The notes: generated from the sequence alone by a model not told the origin. A DNA stretch of 64,000 nt from Bin55 sp963667455 (GCA_963667455.2 CAXXFR010000019.1:391840-455839), one strand, 5' to 3'; shown: positions 54,523-64,000, numbered from the stretch's first letter. Program-made: numbers and translations.

Positions 54523-55668
54523 TCAGTCAACTCGTAGCTTGTCCGAGATTGCGAGTGGACTCTTGTAGTTGAACACGACTATGTACGACGAGACCAGGAT
54601 CGTGACTACCGTAGCCCCAAGCACGATCAGCATGTTCGAGCTTTGCATTTGCGAAGCTGCGTAAAACAGCACCAGCAAAGAGAACTCGCTGCACTGTCCC
54701 ATTCTGAAGCCGATCTCCCAGCCGGTCTCCTTGGACTCTCCCTGCCAGCCAATGAGATAGCGAAAAACCACAGGTTTGATGGCAACGAGGACTCCACCAA
54801 ACAGCAAGACCTGCCAGAGTACCGTCGTGAGCAGTTTCGGGTCGACGCTTGCTCCGATGTAGAAGAAAAACAGGACTAGAAAGAAGTCTCGCAATGGCTC
54901 CAGAAGCAGTGCGATGCCTTGTGAAGCTTGAGAATTGGCGAGCATGACTCCCGCAATGAATGCTCCGACTTCGACGGGAACCCCAAGCAGGTGAGCAATC
55001 CACGAGATTGCCATGCACCAGCCAACAAACAACACGAATGTGAACTCCGTGATTACATCGAACATTCGCATCAGCGGCCAGAACACCCATCGCGCAATCA
55101 CATAGGATCCAGCAATCAGCGCAGGAATGCCCACTCCTGCCATAGCCCATGCCTGCCATTCGAAGTCTCCTTCGTAGCCCTTCATGTATAGAAGAGCAAT
55201 GATGGCGAGAAGATCTTGAAGGAGAAGGAGACCGATGACGATTTCGCCGATGTGGCGGTGATGTAGAACGGTCTTGGGTAGAAACTTGATGCCGACTACC
55301 GTGCTGGAGAACACCACCGCAATCCCAGCGATCACAGCCTCAAGGGTCGAAAATCCGAACAACTTCCCAATGCCCAACCCGACTAGGAAGAACGTGGCGG
55401 TGCTAACTAGAACTGTGACGATCGACTGGCGCAGTACGTTTCGGATCTTTTGAGGTGGAAGCTCCAACCCCACAATGAAGAGCAGAAAAATGATGCCGAT
55501 GTGGCCGAGGTCGGACAGTGTCTTGTCGTCGGTGACCCACTGAAGTCCGTACGGCCCCAAGGCACAACCCAGCACGATGTAGACCATGATCAGTGGTTGA
55601 CGGCCAATTGCGGCGATGGCACCCAGAACCGCACAGGCAGTGAAGATCAACAACATGGACTCAAACAC
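54523..55668 (-). CDS. CPA2 (Kef-type) cation:proton antiporter
   Basis: A 381-residue integral membrane protein with about 12 helices. It shows GLELPPQKIRNV after helix 3, VFSSTVVGIKFLPK, and GLLLLQDLLAIIALL with the paired acidic site of the family. It has no C-terminal RCK (TrkA-N) domain, unlike KefB, KefC or YbaL, so it would lack nucleotide or glutathione gating. It exchanges K+ or Na+ for protons. It lies 11 bases downstream of the nuclease-like gene at 55680, probably in one transcript. Confidence 0.85.
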   Translation of the reverse strand: MFESMLLIFTACAVLGAIAAIGRQPLIMVYIVLGCALGPYGLQWVTDDKTLSDLGHIGIIFLLFIVGLELPPQKIRNVLRQSIVTVLVSTATFFLVGLGIGKLFGFSTLEAVIAGIAVVFSSTVVGIKFLPKTVLHHRHIGEIVIGLLLLQDLLAIIALLYMKGYEGDFEWQAWAMAGVGIPALIAGSYVIARWVFWPLMRMFDVITEFTFVLFVGWCMAISWIAHLLGVPVEVGAFIAGVMLANSQASQGIALLLEPLRDFFLVLFFFYIGASVDPKLLTTVLWQVLLFGGVLVAIKPVVFRYLIGWQGESKETGWEIGFRMGQCSEFSLLVLFYAASQMQSSNMLIVLGATVVTILVSSYIVVFNYKSPLAISDKLRVD

Positions 55669-55679
55669 GGTGCTCTCTC

Positions 55680-56369
55680 CTAAACCGACTGATAGACCAA
55701 AGCATTTCCTCGTTTCGCAACCACTTCAACGACATTTGCCGACCGGAAACAATATGCAGCTCGTTGGGCGATGTTGCGGTTTCGGTTCATCGCGAGTGCC
55801 AGATCTTCCGTTGTGAATTGATCGGGAAGGTGTGGCAAGTATTGCGCGAGAAGTTCCCGCGTCGAGCCAAATCTCTGAGTTGAGAGAACTTCCACTAGGT
55901 GTCTCTCAGCAACTATCCACCCGCGTCGTCTTCTACCTCGAGAGCCGTGAAACGTCTGGTGTTCCTCCTCATGGACAAAAACGATTTCGAGGTCGAGCCC
56001 GTCGAGCTCGAGCAGGTTGGGAAATGCAACCAATTCGGTGTACAGGTCGGCGAGTTTTCCTCGCTTGGGAGAAAGGCGGCGAGTTGCTGGTCCGTTTGAC
56101 GGTATTTTTACGATGGTCTTGCGTTCGGAAATCGGATGGACGAGCGTTACCGGTGCGGACTTGAGCAACTCCGGCAGTTTTCTTCTCAGCATGCCGAACT
56201 TGCGAGTCTGGATCTCGATGAGACGATCGGGTTTGACGATATCGACTACGAATCTCCCCACCCGCTGTTCCGCTTGCGACTCGTCATCGGCATAGCGGAA
56301 CTTGAGAGCAGAATGCAAATCTCCCTCGTTCAGGGTCCCGATGCTGTCATCGATGGAAGTCTCGCTCAC
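55680..56369 (-). CDS. Conserved hypothetical protein with nuclease-like N-terminus
   Basis: A 229-residue soluble protein. The N-terminal part reads LHSALKFRYADDESQAEQRV, GRFVVDIVKPDRLIEIQTRK, and LVHPISERKTIV, an arrangement (Asp in a strand, then E-I-Q before a helix) like PD-(D/E)XK nuclease folds. The C-terminal half holds a Arg-rich patch (GSRGRRRRGW) and a helix-turn-helix-like stretch (FTTEDLALAMNRNRNIAQRA). I do not know a characterised member. It precedes the antiporter gene by 11 bases. Nuclease activity is only an inference. Confidence 0.6.
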   Translation of the reverse strand: MSETSIDDSIGTLNEGDLHSALKFRYADDESQAEQRVGRFVVDIVKPDRLIEIQTRKFGMLRRKLPELLKSAPVTLVHPISERKTIVKIPSNGPATRRLSPKRGKLADLYTELVAFPNLLELDGLDLEIVFVHEEEHQTFHGSRGRRRRGWIVAERHLVEVLSTQRFGSTRELLAQYLPHLPDQFTTEDLALAMNRNRNIAQRAAYCFRSANVVEVVAKRGNALVYQSV

Positions 56370-56555
56370 TCAATCTGAAGCCTAACAAGTTCGACAACTG
56401 CGTATCGTATCGTACAGTGCGGTTGTTCAGTTGAAGCGGTTCCTGTGGACAATCTGTTTGTAATTGCGTTGCAAAATGGCACAATGCAGTTATCGATTCT
56501 GGTTGGTTTCCATGGAAGTGAGATCGAAAGAATGTGTTTTGAAGCGAAGCGTCCG

Positions 56556-58964
56556 ATGAAGTCAAGAAGACTTCTGAAACAGACATGGGGCGGTTTGCTC
56601 CTGACTGTTGCCCTTGGGGTTCCCCACTTTGCGTCCGGCGAGGATGAATTTGCATTCGGGGGAACGGAACGAAGTCCTTTGAACATTCAGCGTCTTTCGA
56701 ACGAAGTTGATGTTCAGATTGACGGCGTGATCAACGAGAGTGCGTGGTCCGAAGCCTCGGAAATCACCGACCTGCGGTTGGTGAACCGAGCGGTTGACGA
56801 CATGCCGCCGATTCCGCACTCAACCTCGGTTCGAGTGTTCTACAACGATCGTGGTTTGTACGTTGCCTTTGTAATGGAGCAGCCGACTGAATCTTTCGTC
56901 AAGATTTACTCGGCTCCTGATGGTGGATCATTGGCGCGCGACTTTGTCACAGTTGCCATTGATGCCTCTGGGGCAGGGAAATACGGCTTCTACTTCACCC
57001 AGTTCCTAGGGGGAAGTACTCGCGATGGTCAGCTTCAGCCCGAGAAGTTTTGGCGTTCTAACTGGGACGGGGCTTGGTACGGTCGCACCACCTACGACGA
57101 CAAAGGTTGGTATGCGGAATTCCTCATCCCGTGGTCAATTCTCAATATGCCGCACGCTGAGTCCGCGCGTTCAATCGGATTGCTGGTTTCGCGCAAACTC
57201 GCCAAGAGTGGGGACTACTACAGCTGGCCGGCAATTCACGACGCTGAACAGAGATTCTTGTCGGACTTACGCCCCATTGTCTTGCAGGATGTTGAACCCC
57301 GAGCACAGTTGAGCCTGATTCCCTTCGTTTCCTCCAACATCGACATGGCGGGAGACGACACGGATCAACGTGTTGGGATGGACGTGTTCTGGAGACCTAC
57401 GACTAATTTTCAGGCTACAGGTGTTCTTCAGCCCGACTTCGGAACTGTCGAAGCTGACGATGTAATCATCAACTTGAGCTTCTTCGAGACGTTTTTTCCC
57501 GAGAAGAGACTGTTCTTCACCGAAGGGCAGGAGCTGTTCAATCTGGTCCGACCCTGGGGTGGCAACAGCTTCATTGTTCCCTTTCATTCGAGACGCATTG
57601 GCGAGCGTAGATCGCTGTACGGAATAGTTCCGACTTCGGTTGTGGACCTGCCTACAGGCTCTGACTTGACGTGGGCTGCAAAAGGTGTCGGTGAGTACGG
57701 CAAGTGGCGTTATGGGCTGTTGACTGCTTGGGAGGATGACCTCACGGTTTGGTCTTCCGGTATTCGCCCGCAGTCATACGAGATTCCCGGAAGGGAGTTT
57801 CAGGTTGTTCGACTGTTGTACGAAGACGAGACATCGGGTTCATTGAACCTGGGACTGTTATCGACTTCCCGCCAAGACTCTGCCTTGGGAAATGCCTACT
57901 CCCACACGGTCAATTTGAACTATGCGACGGAAGACAGCAAATTCGGGGCGGACGCGCGGCTGTCAACATCCAATGTTGTGAATCAGGCAACCGGATTCGG
58001 TGGCTATGTGGATCTGTTTTTTCAGACCGCGCCTACCCGGTCTCATGTCGTCTCCATTCAGAGCATCGATGAGAATCTGAACCTGAACGCTCTAGGGTTC
58101 AATGCTCGAACGGATCGGACCCAGCTCTCGTACGGCTACCGCTTTCAAGACTTGGATCCTCAGAGATTTCGTGCAGTGCACACGAGTATTGGCGTGGTAG
58201 GTTCGTTCAATTCGGATGGACGGAGGACGGGAACAAACATCTCTGTGTCCCGAGACTTCAATCTTCAGCAGCTTCATGTGGCAAGCATCAAGATTGATCT
58301 TCAACCGAGCTACCTGAACGATTCGGTGGCTTATCAAAGAGCCAAGTTCGAGGCGCGCACAACACTTGCTGTAGATGGAAATTGGTCGACTGACAATACC
58401 CAGCCTCTTTACTACTCATTGAACACAGGTTATCGAATGGGCGTCGTTGAAGGTGGATTTTTCTACACTGGGGGTTCGCTCACCTACCAGCCGATCGAGA
58501 ACTTTCGGTTGAACTTCGCGTTTTCCAAGGGATGGCGGGATGGATGGGTGCGCATACGTGCACCGAATCGATTCACTAGATTTCATTCGTGGGGACCACG
58601 TGCTAGTCTCTATTCTGAGTACTTCTTCACACCACGACAGCAAGTGCGAGTGGATTTTCAGTGGCAAACTATTCAGGCTAAAGGCGTGGAACACTACATG
58701 CTGACCGCTGGATCGGACAAATTGGTGTCAACCGGCCCCGCAGGTCCTGACCGACCTGACAACTTTGCGTCATCTGGACTGAAATTGCAGTTGCGCTATC
58801 GGTGGACCATTGCGCCAATGTCGAATCTGTATTTGGTTTTCACCGAAACAGGGTACAGTACGGTGATCACGGACAACAGCATGGTTTCGACCCTGAGAGA
58901 GTTGCTGAGAGATGCCGATACGGTAAATTTCGCGGCAAAGTTCCGATATCGCTTTGGCAACTAA
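56556..58964 (+). CDS. DUF5916 protein with CBM9-like domain, outer-membrane-type
   Basis: An 802-residue exported protein. The ATG at 56556 was chosen because it precedes a signal peptide (GGLLLTVALGVPHFASG). Residues 45-240 form a CBM9-like sandwich (VDVQIDGVINESAWSEAS; WYAEFLIPWSILNM), followed by a DUF5916 region (LQPDFGTVEADDVIINLSFF, FFPEKRLFFTEGQELFNL) and many amphipathic strands to a C-terminal Phe-Arg-Phe-Gly-Asn, consistent with an outer-membrane beta barrel. Members often sit with secreted hydrolases or TonB systems; substrate unknown. The longer frame from 56445 lacks a signal and is not preferred. Confidence 0.8.
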   Translation: MKSRRLLKQTWGGLLLTVALGVPHFASGEDEFAFGGTERSPLNIQRLSNEVDVQIDGVINESAWSEASEITDLRLVNRAVDDMPPIPHSTSVRVFYNDRGLYVAFVMEQPTESFVKIYSAPDGGSLARDFVTVAIDASGAGKYGFYFTQFLGGSTRDGQLQPEKFWRSNWDGAWYGRTTYDDKGWYAEFLIPWSILNMPHAESARSIGLLVSRKLAKSGDYYSWPAIHDAEQRFLSDLRPIVLQDVEPRAQLSLIPFVSSNIDMAGDDTDQRVGMDVFWRPTTNFQATGVLQPDFGTVEADDVIINLSFFETFFPEKRLFFTEGQELFNLVRPWGGNSFIVPFHSRRIGERRSLYGIVPTSVVDLPTGSDLTWAAKGVGEYGKWRYGLLTAWEDDLTVWSSGIRPQSYEIPGREFQVVRLLYEDETSGSLNLGLLSTSRQDSALGNAYSHTVNLNYATEDSKFGADARLSTSNVVNQATGFGGYVDLFFQTAPTRSHVVSIQSIDENLNLNALGFNARTDRTQLSYGYRFQDLDPQRFRAVHTSIGVVGSFNSDGRRTGTNISVSRDFNLQQLHVASIKIDLQPSYLNDSVAYQRAKFEARTTLAVDGNWSTDNTQPLYYSLNTGYRMGVVEGGFFYTGGSLTYQPIENFRLNFAFSKGWRDGWVRIRAPNRFTRFHSWGPRASLYSEYFFTPRQQVRVDFQWQTIQAKGVEHYMLTAGSDKLVSTGPAGPDRPDNFASSGLKLQLRYRWTIAPMSNLYLVFTETGYSTVITDNSMVSTLRELLRDADTVNFAAKFRYRFGN

Positions 58965-59004
58965 TGGCCCATAATCCTGCGCTGTTGGCACTAAGGGGAT
59001 ACCT

Positions 59005-59454
59005 GTGAGAATTCCTGAGTTCATGTTCTGTGTGCTGAATCCGATGATGCGTCTTGCATTGCACTCTCCGGCTCACTTCGTATTCAGTAGCAACATCTTG
59101 GTTGTGAAGTACACCGGACGAAAAACCGGCCGATCCTACGAGGTTCCGTTGCGTTATGTCGAAAAAGACGGGGTTGTACAGTGCTATTCCGACAAACGCG
59201 CCGGATGGTGGCCGAATCTTCGCAACAACGACAACGTCATACTTCGGATTCGTGGACGAGACCGGCGTTATTCAACACAAGTTCTCACGGACGATTCGGA
59301 AAAGATTCGAGAAGAGTTGACGGAGTACTTGAACGACTTTCCGGGAGATGCGGTCTACCACGATGTTCGATTGGACGCCAACCGCAAGCCTTTGAAATCC
59401 GATATCGACATTGCCGTCAACACAGCGGTCATAGTCTTCGCGACCCCCGCATAG
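59005..59454 (+). CDS. Nitroreductase/deazaflavin-dependent oxidoreductase-like protein
   Basis: A 149-residue split-barrel protein similar to the DDN/F420H2-dependent quinone reductase family: NPMMRLALHSPAHF, then VVKYTGRKTGRSYEVPLRYV and GWWPNLRNNDNVILRIRGR. Proteobacterial members may use F420, FMN or haem, or none; no F420 synthesis genes are in the window. Start GTG at 59005, 40 bases after the DUF5916 gene, so the two may be cotranscribed. Confidence 0.7.
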   Translation: MRIPEFMFCVLNPMMRLALHSPAHFVFSSNILVVKYTGRKTGRSYEVPLRYVEKDGVVQCYSDKRAGWWPNLRNNDNVILRIRGRDRRYSTQVLTDDSEKIREELTEYLNDFPGDAVYHDVRLDANRKPLKSDIDIAVNTAVIVFATPA

Positions 59455-59459
59455 CGGCT

Positions 59460-61097
59460 TTACAACAGAGCGCTGACTTCCTTCAAGTCGTGCTCGTTCG
59501 CAAGTTCTTTGAGAGTCTTGCCACTCGGACTGCGTACTTGAGCGTCTGCGCCAACCTGTAACAGACAGCGAACGGCCGAGACCTTGCCTCGAAGTACTGC
59601 AAACGCGAGCGGTGTACACCAGTCGTCGCTGAATTCGTAGTCACTTGCTCTGACTTCTTTAAGTGTTTTCTCAAGTGCTGAAAAGTCTTTGGCTACAAGG
59701 ATTTCGATGCGTTCGATATTTCGAGCGAGGATCGAGTCGAATAGATCCAAGTCAAATTGGCAGAGATACTCCCTGCACTGTTGCCGACCAAGCGCTTCCG
59801 ACCATTGCAGTGGAGTAGAACCGTGCACATCGTCCCGAACACCGAGATCGCACCCTTGTTCGACAAGCCATGTCAGAACTTCGATGTGACCACTTAGCAC
59901 TGCACGATGCATCGGAGTCTGGCCCTGCATCTTCCCTAGATTGAATCCTAGCTCCTGCAACGTCTTGAGCCCTTCAAGATTTCCTTCTCCCGCAGCAATT
60001 CCCGCAGTGTCGGCAAAGTCCTGCTCTGCTTGAGCAACAAGATTCGAATTTTTCTCAATCATTTGGCGGGCACCTGCAATATCTGCGTTCATGCAAAGTG
60101 CAATGAACTCCTCCACTTCGGGGAGTTCCTGTCGCTCGGATCCTAATGACGCCAGTTCTTCTGCAAAGTCCTTGTTGCCAGCCTTGCGAGCGATGAGGTA
60201 GAGCGAGTCCCCACTGGAATTGGTTGTCGCGATGTTTGCGCCTGCGTTGAGAAGCAGACGGGCTCGATCGACAAAGAGTCGTTCCACGGCCCACCGCAGT
60301 TGGTAGTCCATGATCTTCTCCTCGCTGGGTACCAGCGTGTCGCCATCTTCATCGAGCCAATTGACCGTATGGTCCTTGTTGAGCCCATAGCGAATCAGAG
60401 TCTCGATCCAGTGCTGCCCCGGTTCGAACATTCGGTTGTAGAGGGCTTGTCCGTCGTTAGAATCGGCACCGGCTTCAAGTAACAATTCGACGAGTTCGGT
60501 ACATCGTTCATGTTCGGGCTGATTAGACGGGCCCATTTCGCCTTCACCGAGCGCACCAGTCAGTGCAGTAAATCGATATTGGCCACCCCACATGTAGTGA
60601 GAATCGGGGTTGGCTCCTCGTTCCACAAGTAGCTTGGCGACATCGAGCGTCGAGCGGTCTGAGAGATTGATGCGCGAGTAGCAAGCGTAGAGAAGCGGCT
60701 CCCAGTCGAAGTACCCGCCGCGTTGATTCACGAGAGTCGGATCTTCGTCGAGGAATCGTTGCACCTCATCTAGGTTGCCAACTGTGGCCGCGAAGTAGAT
60801 GTCTTTGGATTCAATTTCGGGATGTTCTGCGAGCATGGATCGGGCTCGTTCGCGACGATGTGGGCTGTCTGAAGTCGTGTATGTGAGGCACGACAGGTGT
60901 TGGAACTCCTCGGGTCCAGTCTCTTGACGACCGAAGTAGCACTCGAGCTGTCGCCATGAGGCAAATCCGTACGATTCAGCGATACGATCCCGTGCGGATT
61001 CAATTGTCAGCCGCGAATCTTGGCTCTGTTCGAGCATTTCATTGGCCTGACTCGTAACCGAATCAAGGCTGGTTAGTCGGATCATGTACCTAGGCAT
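59460..61097 (-). CDS. Ankyrin-repeat protein
   Basis: A 545-residue soluble protein rich in ankyrin repeats. Clear units include TVGNLDEVQRFLDEDPTLVN, the DRSTLDVAKLLVERGANPDS unit, TPMHRAVLSGHIEVLTWLVE, STPLQWSEALGRQQCREYL and TPLAFAVLRGKVSAVRCLLQ. The N-terminus (SARDRIAESYGFASWRQLE) is the YGF-x-SW-x-L helix often found before ankyrins in such proteins. No catalytic domain or export signal is visible, so it is likely a cytoplasmic binding protein. It begins 25 bases after metH on the same strand, but a link in function is unproven. Confidence 0.85.
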   Translation of the reverse strand: MPRYMIRLTSLDSVTSQANEMLEQSQDSRLTIESARDRIAESYGFASWRQLECYFGRQETGPEEFQHLSCLTYTTSDSPHRRERARSMLAEHPEIESKDIYFAATVGNLDEVQRFLDEDPTLVNQRGGYFDWEPLLYACYSRINLSDRSTLDVAKLLVERGANPDSHYMWGGQYRFTALTGALGEGEMGPSNQPEHERCTELVELLLEAGADSNDGQALYNRMFEPGQHWIETLIRYGLNKDHTVNWLDEDGDTLVPSEEKIMDYQLRWAVERLFVDRARLLLNAGANIATTNSSGDSLYLIARKAGNKDFAEELASLGSERQELPEVEEFIALCMNADIAGARQMIEKNSNLVAQAEQDFADTAGIAAGEGNLEGLKTLQELGFNLGKMQGQTPMHRAVLSGHIEVLTWLVEQGCDLGVRDDVHGSTPLQWSEALGRQQCREYLCQFDLDLFDSILARNIERIEILVAKDFSALEKTLKEVRASDYEFSDDWCTPLAFAVLRGKVSAVRCLLQVGADAQVRSPSGKTLKELANEHDLKEVSALL

Positions 61098-61122
61098 GAG
61101 TTGGTCTCATCGTGAAGCTCGA

Positions 61123-63999
61123 TTAGTCCCGCGTCGAGAAGCTGAGCCACTTCTTGACTTCGCTGATTGTGATCTTCTTGCGTCGAGCAAGATCGGCAAG
61201 CTGGTCTTCCTGTACTTGACCCACAGGAAAGTAACGGGACTTGGGATGTGAGAAGTACCAGCCGGCGATGGTAGCTCCTGGATACATTGCGAAGTTTTCC
61301 GTCAGGAACGCTCCAGTGCAATCAGTGGCGTGGAGCAGATCGAACAGTGTTTGTTTTTCCTGATGATCCGGACACGCCGGGTAGCCGGGAGCAGGGCGTA
61401 TGCCCCGGTACTCTTCCGCGATCAATTCCTGGTTCGTGAAATTCTCGTCGGTTGCGTAGCCCCAGTATTTGGTGCGCACTTTCTGGTGCGTGTACTCGGC
61501 GAAGGCTTCGACTAGACGATCCAACAGAGCCTTGTGCATGATCTGCTCGTAATCGTCTTTGACTTCTGCGCCACTGGTGGGGGAATCCACTGTGACAACA
61601 AAGCCGCCAACGTAGTCTTGGATTGGTTCGGGGGCAACAAAGTCGCTCAAGCACAAGTTGGCACGACTGTCATTGTGTTGTTGACGAACATGAAACAGTG
61701 TTGCGAGTCGATCACTGCACGCATCGTTCTGCCTCAGCACCAGATCGTCGCCATTGGAATTGGCGGGCCAGAATCCAATCACCCCCTTGGCGACAACGGA
61801 ATTGTCTCGTTTGAGTTGTTCTAGCGCTACTTTCGCGTCGTCGTAGAGTTCTGTTGCGGCCTTACCGATGATTTCGTCTTCAAGAATCTGTGGGAACTTG
61901 CCTCGCAGCGACCAGGATTGGAAAAAAGGCGACCAGTCGATATAGGGGATCAAGTCCGCTACCGACGGAGAAGGGAGAGGAATGTTGCCGATTCTCTTGG
62001 GACGAGGAGGTGTGTATCCGTTCCAATCCAATTCCAGACGGTTGCGGCGAGACTCTGCCAGACTGCGAGACTCGCGCTTAGGCGCGGACTCACGGCGAGT
62101 TCTGATGCGTTGATATTCACTTCGAGTTTCAGCAACGAAGACTTCTGAATCCTGATCGGAAAGCAGCGAGGATGCAACGGTCACGCTCTTCGATGCATCT
62201 GGAACGTAGACAACCGGACCGGAATAAGCGGGTTCGATCTTTAATGCGGTGTGCGCTTTGGATGTCGTGGCTCCCCCAATGAGCAATGGAATGTCGAATC
62301 CGAGACGCTCCATCTCACTCGCCACGTGCACCATTTCATTGAGCGAAGGCGTAATCAATCCCGATAGACCAATGATGTTTGCATTCTCTTCCCGGGCCGT
62401 CGCAAGTATGGTCTCGGCAGGGACCATTACTCCCAAATCCACGACTCGATAGTTGTTGCATTGCAGCACAACACCGACGATGTTCTTGCCGATGTCGTGG
62501 ACATCGCCCTTGACAGTGGCCATGACGATGGTGCCTTTGTCCTGGATGGTTCCAGCTTCAGCCTTTTCACGCTCGATGAAGGGCACCAGATGACCAACGG
62601 CCTGCTTCATCACACGTGCGCTCTTGACTACCTGCGGCAGGAACATCTTGCCTGAGCCGAAAAGGTCTCCGACGACATCCATACCCTTCATCAAGGGTCC
62701 TTCAATCACTTCAATCGCATGATCGAACGATTGGCGAGCGATCTCGGTGTCCTCAATGATGAACTTGGATATTCCGTGAACTAGCGCATGAACAAGACGC
62801 TCATTGGGTTCGGCATCCCGCCATTCCAAAGACTCTTCCGAGCGTGCAGCCGCTTGGCCACTGAATTGTTCTGCCACTGCCAGCAAGCGTTCAGCCGCAT
62901 CGGCATCGGTGTCGAGCACAACGTCTTCAATTGCCGTCTTGAGTTGTTTTGGAATCTCCTCATAAACGGTTAGCTGACCGGGATTCACAATTCCCATCGT
63001 GAGACCAGCTCGAATGGCGTGAAAAAGGAAGACCGAGTGAATGGCCTCTCTTACTCGATCATTGCCTCGAAAAGAGAATGAAACGTTGCTGATACCGCCC
63101 GAGGTGTGGCAGTTCGGCAGGTTCTTCGAGACCCATTCGCAGGCACGAATGAAGTCCAGTCCGTAGCTCCGATGCTCTTCAATGCCCGTCGCAACGGGAA
63201 ACACGTTGGGATCGAAGATGATGTCGTGTTCGTCGAATCCTGCTTCGTTGACGAGCAGACTGTGCGCTCTGGAGATGATTTCGATTCGTCGTTCGAACGT
63301 GTCCGCCTGACCCTTCTCGTCAAATGCCATGACGATCACGGCCGCACCGAATCTCTTGCATAGACGCGCTTGTTCCAGAAACTCTTCTTCGCCGCCCTTT
63401 AACGAGATCGAGTTGACTATGCATTTGCCCTGAGCACATTCAAGGCCAGCTTGAATAACCTTCCAGTCGCTTGAATCGACCACCAATGGCACTCGAGCTA
63501 TGTCAGGTTCGCCAGCCACCAAGTCAACGAAAGTCTGCATTGCCTTCTCGCCATCCAGCAGAGCTTCATCCATGTTGATGTCGATCAGCTGCGCACCGTT
63601 CTCGACTTGGTCGCGGGCCACTTCCAGTGCGGACTCGTAGTTTTCTTCCTGTATCAGGCGTTTGAATCGTGCCGAGCCTGTGACGTTGGTTCGTTCGCCA
63701 ATGTTGACGAATAGAGAGTCGCTATCGATGCGAACCGGTTCCAGTCCCGAAAGAATGAGAGACGAGTCGGAGCGAACGCGTTGACGTGGAGTCTTACCGC
63801 GAATTGCCTCGTCGAAGCTCGCAATGTGCTCTGGAGTCGTACCGCAGCAGCCTCCGACGATGTTGAGAAAACCAGCATCCACCATTTCTTCGAGCACAGT
63901 CGACATGCTCTCTGGAGACTCGTCGTATTCACCTAGTTCGTTCGGCAGTCCAGCATTGGGGTGTACGCTGACGAAGGATGTCGAGACTTGTGACATTTC
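61123..63999 (-). CDS. metH: Cobalamin-dependent methionine synthase (N-terminus beyond window)
   Basis: The last 958 or so codons of MetH, which methylates homocysteine from methyltetrahydrofolate via cob(I)alamin. Present are the end of the homocysteine domain with zinc cysteines (GGCCGTTPEH), the folate domain (INIGERTNVTGSARFKRLI; VDSSDWKVIQAGLECAQGK), the B12 cap and the B12-binding motif with axial His (GDVHDIGKNIVGVVLQC), and the activation domain with RPAPGYPACPDHQEK for AdoMet. Codons continue in frame to the window edge, so the missing part is simply outside. No B12 riboswitch can be judged. Confidence 0.97.
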   Translation of the reverse strand, partial: EMSQVSTSFVSVHPNAGLPNELGEYDESPESMSTVLEEMVDAGFLNIVGGCCGTTPEHIASFDEAIRGKTPRQRVRSDSSLILSGLEPVRIDSDSLFVNIGERTNVTGSARFKRLIQEENYESALEVARDQVENGAQLIDINMDEALLDGEKAMQTFVDLVAGEPDIARVPLVVDSSDWKVIQAGLECAQGKCIVNSISLKGGEEEFLEQARLCKRFGAAVIVMAFDEKGQADTFERRIEIISRAHSLLVNEAGFDEHDIIFDPNVFPVATGIEEHRSYGLDFIRACEWVSKNLPNCHTSGGISNVSFSFRGNDRVREAIHSVFLFHAIRAGLTMGIVNPGQLTVYEEIPKQLKTAIEDVVLDTDADAAERLLAVAEQFSGQAAARSEESLEWRDAEPNERLVHALVHGISKFIIEDTEIARQSFDHAIEVIEGPLMKGMDVVGDLFGSGKMFLPQVVKSARVMKQAVGHLVPFIEREKAEAGTIQDKGTIVMATVKGDVHDIGKNIVGVVLQCNNYRVVDLGVMVPAETILATAREENANIIGLSGLITPSLNEMVHVASEMERLGFDIPLLIGGATTSKAHTALKIEPAYSGPVVYVPDASKSVTVASSLLSDQDSEVFVAETRSEYQRIRTRRESAPKRESRSLAESRRNRLELDWNGYTPPRPKRIGNIPLPSPSVADLIPYIDWSPFFQSWSLRGKFPQILEDEIIGKAATELYDDAKVALEQLKRDNSVVAKGVIGFWPANSNGDDLVLRQNDACSDRLATLFHVRQQHNDSRANLCLSDFVAPEPIQDYVGGFVVTVDSPTSGAEVKDDYEQIMHKALLDRLVEAFAEYTHQKVRTKYWGYATDENFTNQELIAEEYRGIRPAPGYPACPDHQEKQTLFDLLHATDCTGAFLTENFAMYPGATIAGWYFSHPKSRYFPVGQVQEDQLADLARRKKITISEVKKWLSFSTRD

Positions 64000-64000
64000 T

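Noticed and set aside
1..64000. CRISPR arrays, rRNA genes, prophage modules, integron or att sites
   Set aside because: No regularly spaced short repeats, rRNA-like sequence or phage gene series was seen; the tRNA trio has no adjacent integrase or duplicated tRNA end.

Overview
The window reads as a chromosomal segment of a Gram-negative bacterium, most likely a gammaproteobacterium outside the well-studied genera. The evidence is conserved gene order: leuC-leuD-leuB-asd-truA-trpF-trpB-trpA-folC-SPOR-cvpA-purF, lpxH/folD beside a tRNA-Pro/Arg/His trio, and tig-clpP-clpX-hupB-ppiD. LpxH, NhaB, SohB and PpiD fit a diderm. Genes are tightly packed, many overlap by 4 bases (ATGA/GTGA), and GTG/TTG starts are frequent. 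This is inference from synteny; no database was searched.

Layout. 0-8 kb: the 3' end of aroC, a class III CoA-transferase, a translationally coupled pair of ABC exporters, a DUF1993 protein and several small hypothetical genes, one with an apparent frameshift. 8-20 kb: a long plus-strand block for leucine, lysine/threonine/methionine (asd), tryptophan, folate and purine synthesis plus truA, SPOR and cvpA. 20-31 kb: lpxH and folD (minus), three tRNAs, an unusually long trigger factor, ClpP, ClpX, HU, PpiD, RNase HI, DNA polymerase III epsilon, and convergent nhaB. accD and lon are absent from places where related genomes often carry them.

31.5-44.2 kb: an accessory block on the minus strand. 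It has an AlbA_2/HATPase-type protein, two tandem giant fusion proteins (ABC-2-like membrane half, M1-peptidase-like domain with no visible HEXXH, golvesin-like C-terminal domain), and upstream of them three membrane-anchored or exported proteins built from a degenerate W-[AS]-x-x-[DE] helical repeat. A relic of the smallest repeat gene lies between the two giants and shows that the duplicated unit included it. This is the best candidate here for an undescribed system.

44.2-51.1 kb: a low-density, partly AT-rich, rearranged stretch with two paralogous exported proteins of unknown family, a broken Cys-rich exported protein, relics of IS481-like and ISAs1-like transposases, and a duplicated 5' fragment of nudC. 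The repeat pattern suggests an old duplication of an [exported protein - nudC] unit followed by reciprocal loss.

51-64 kb: mostly housekeeping again: nudC, an SCP2-like protein, sohB coupled to an AcuI-type reductase, a CPA2 antiporter with a small nuclease-like protein, a DUF5916 outer-membrane-type protein with a deazaflavin-reductase-like protein, and metH (cut by the window end) followed by an ankyrin-repeat protein.
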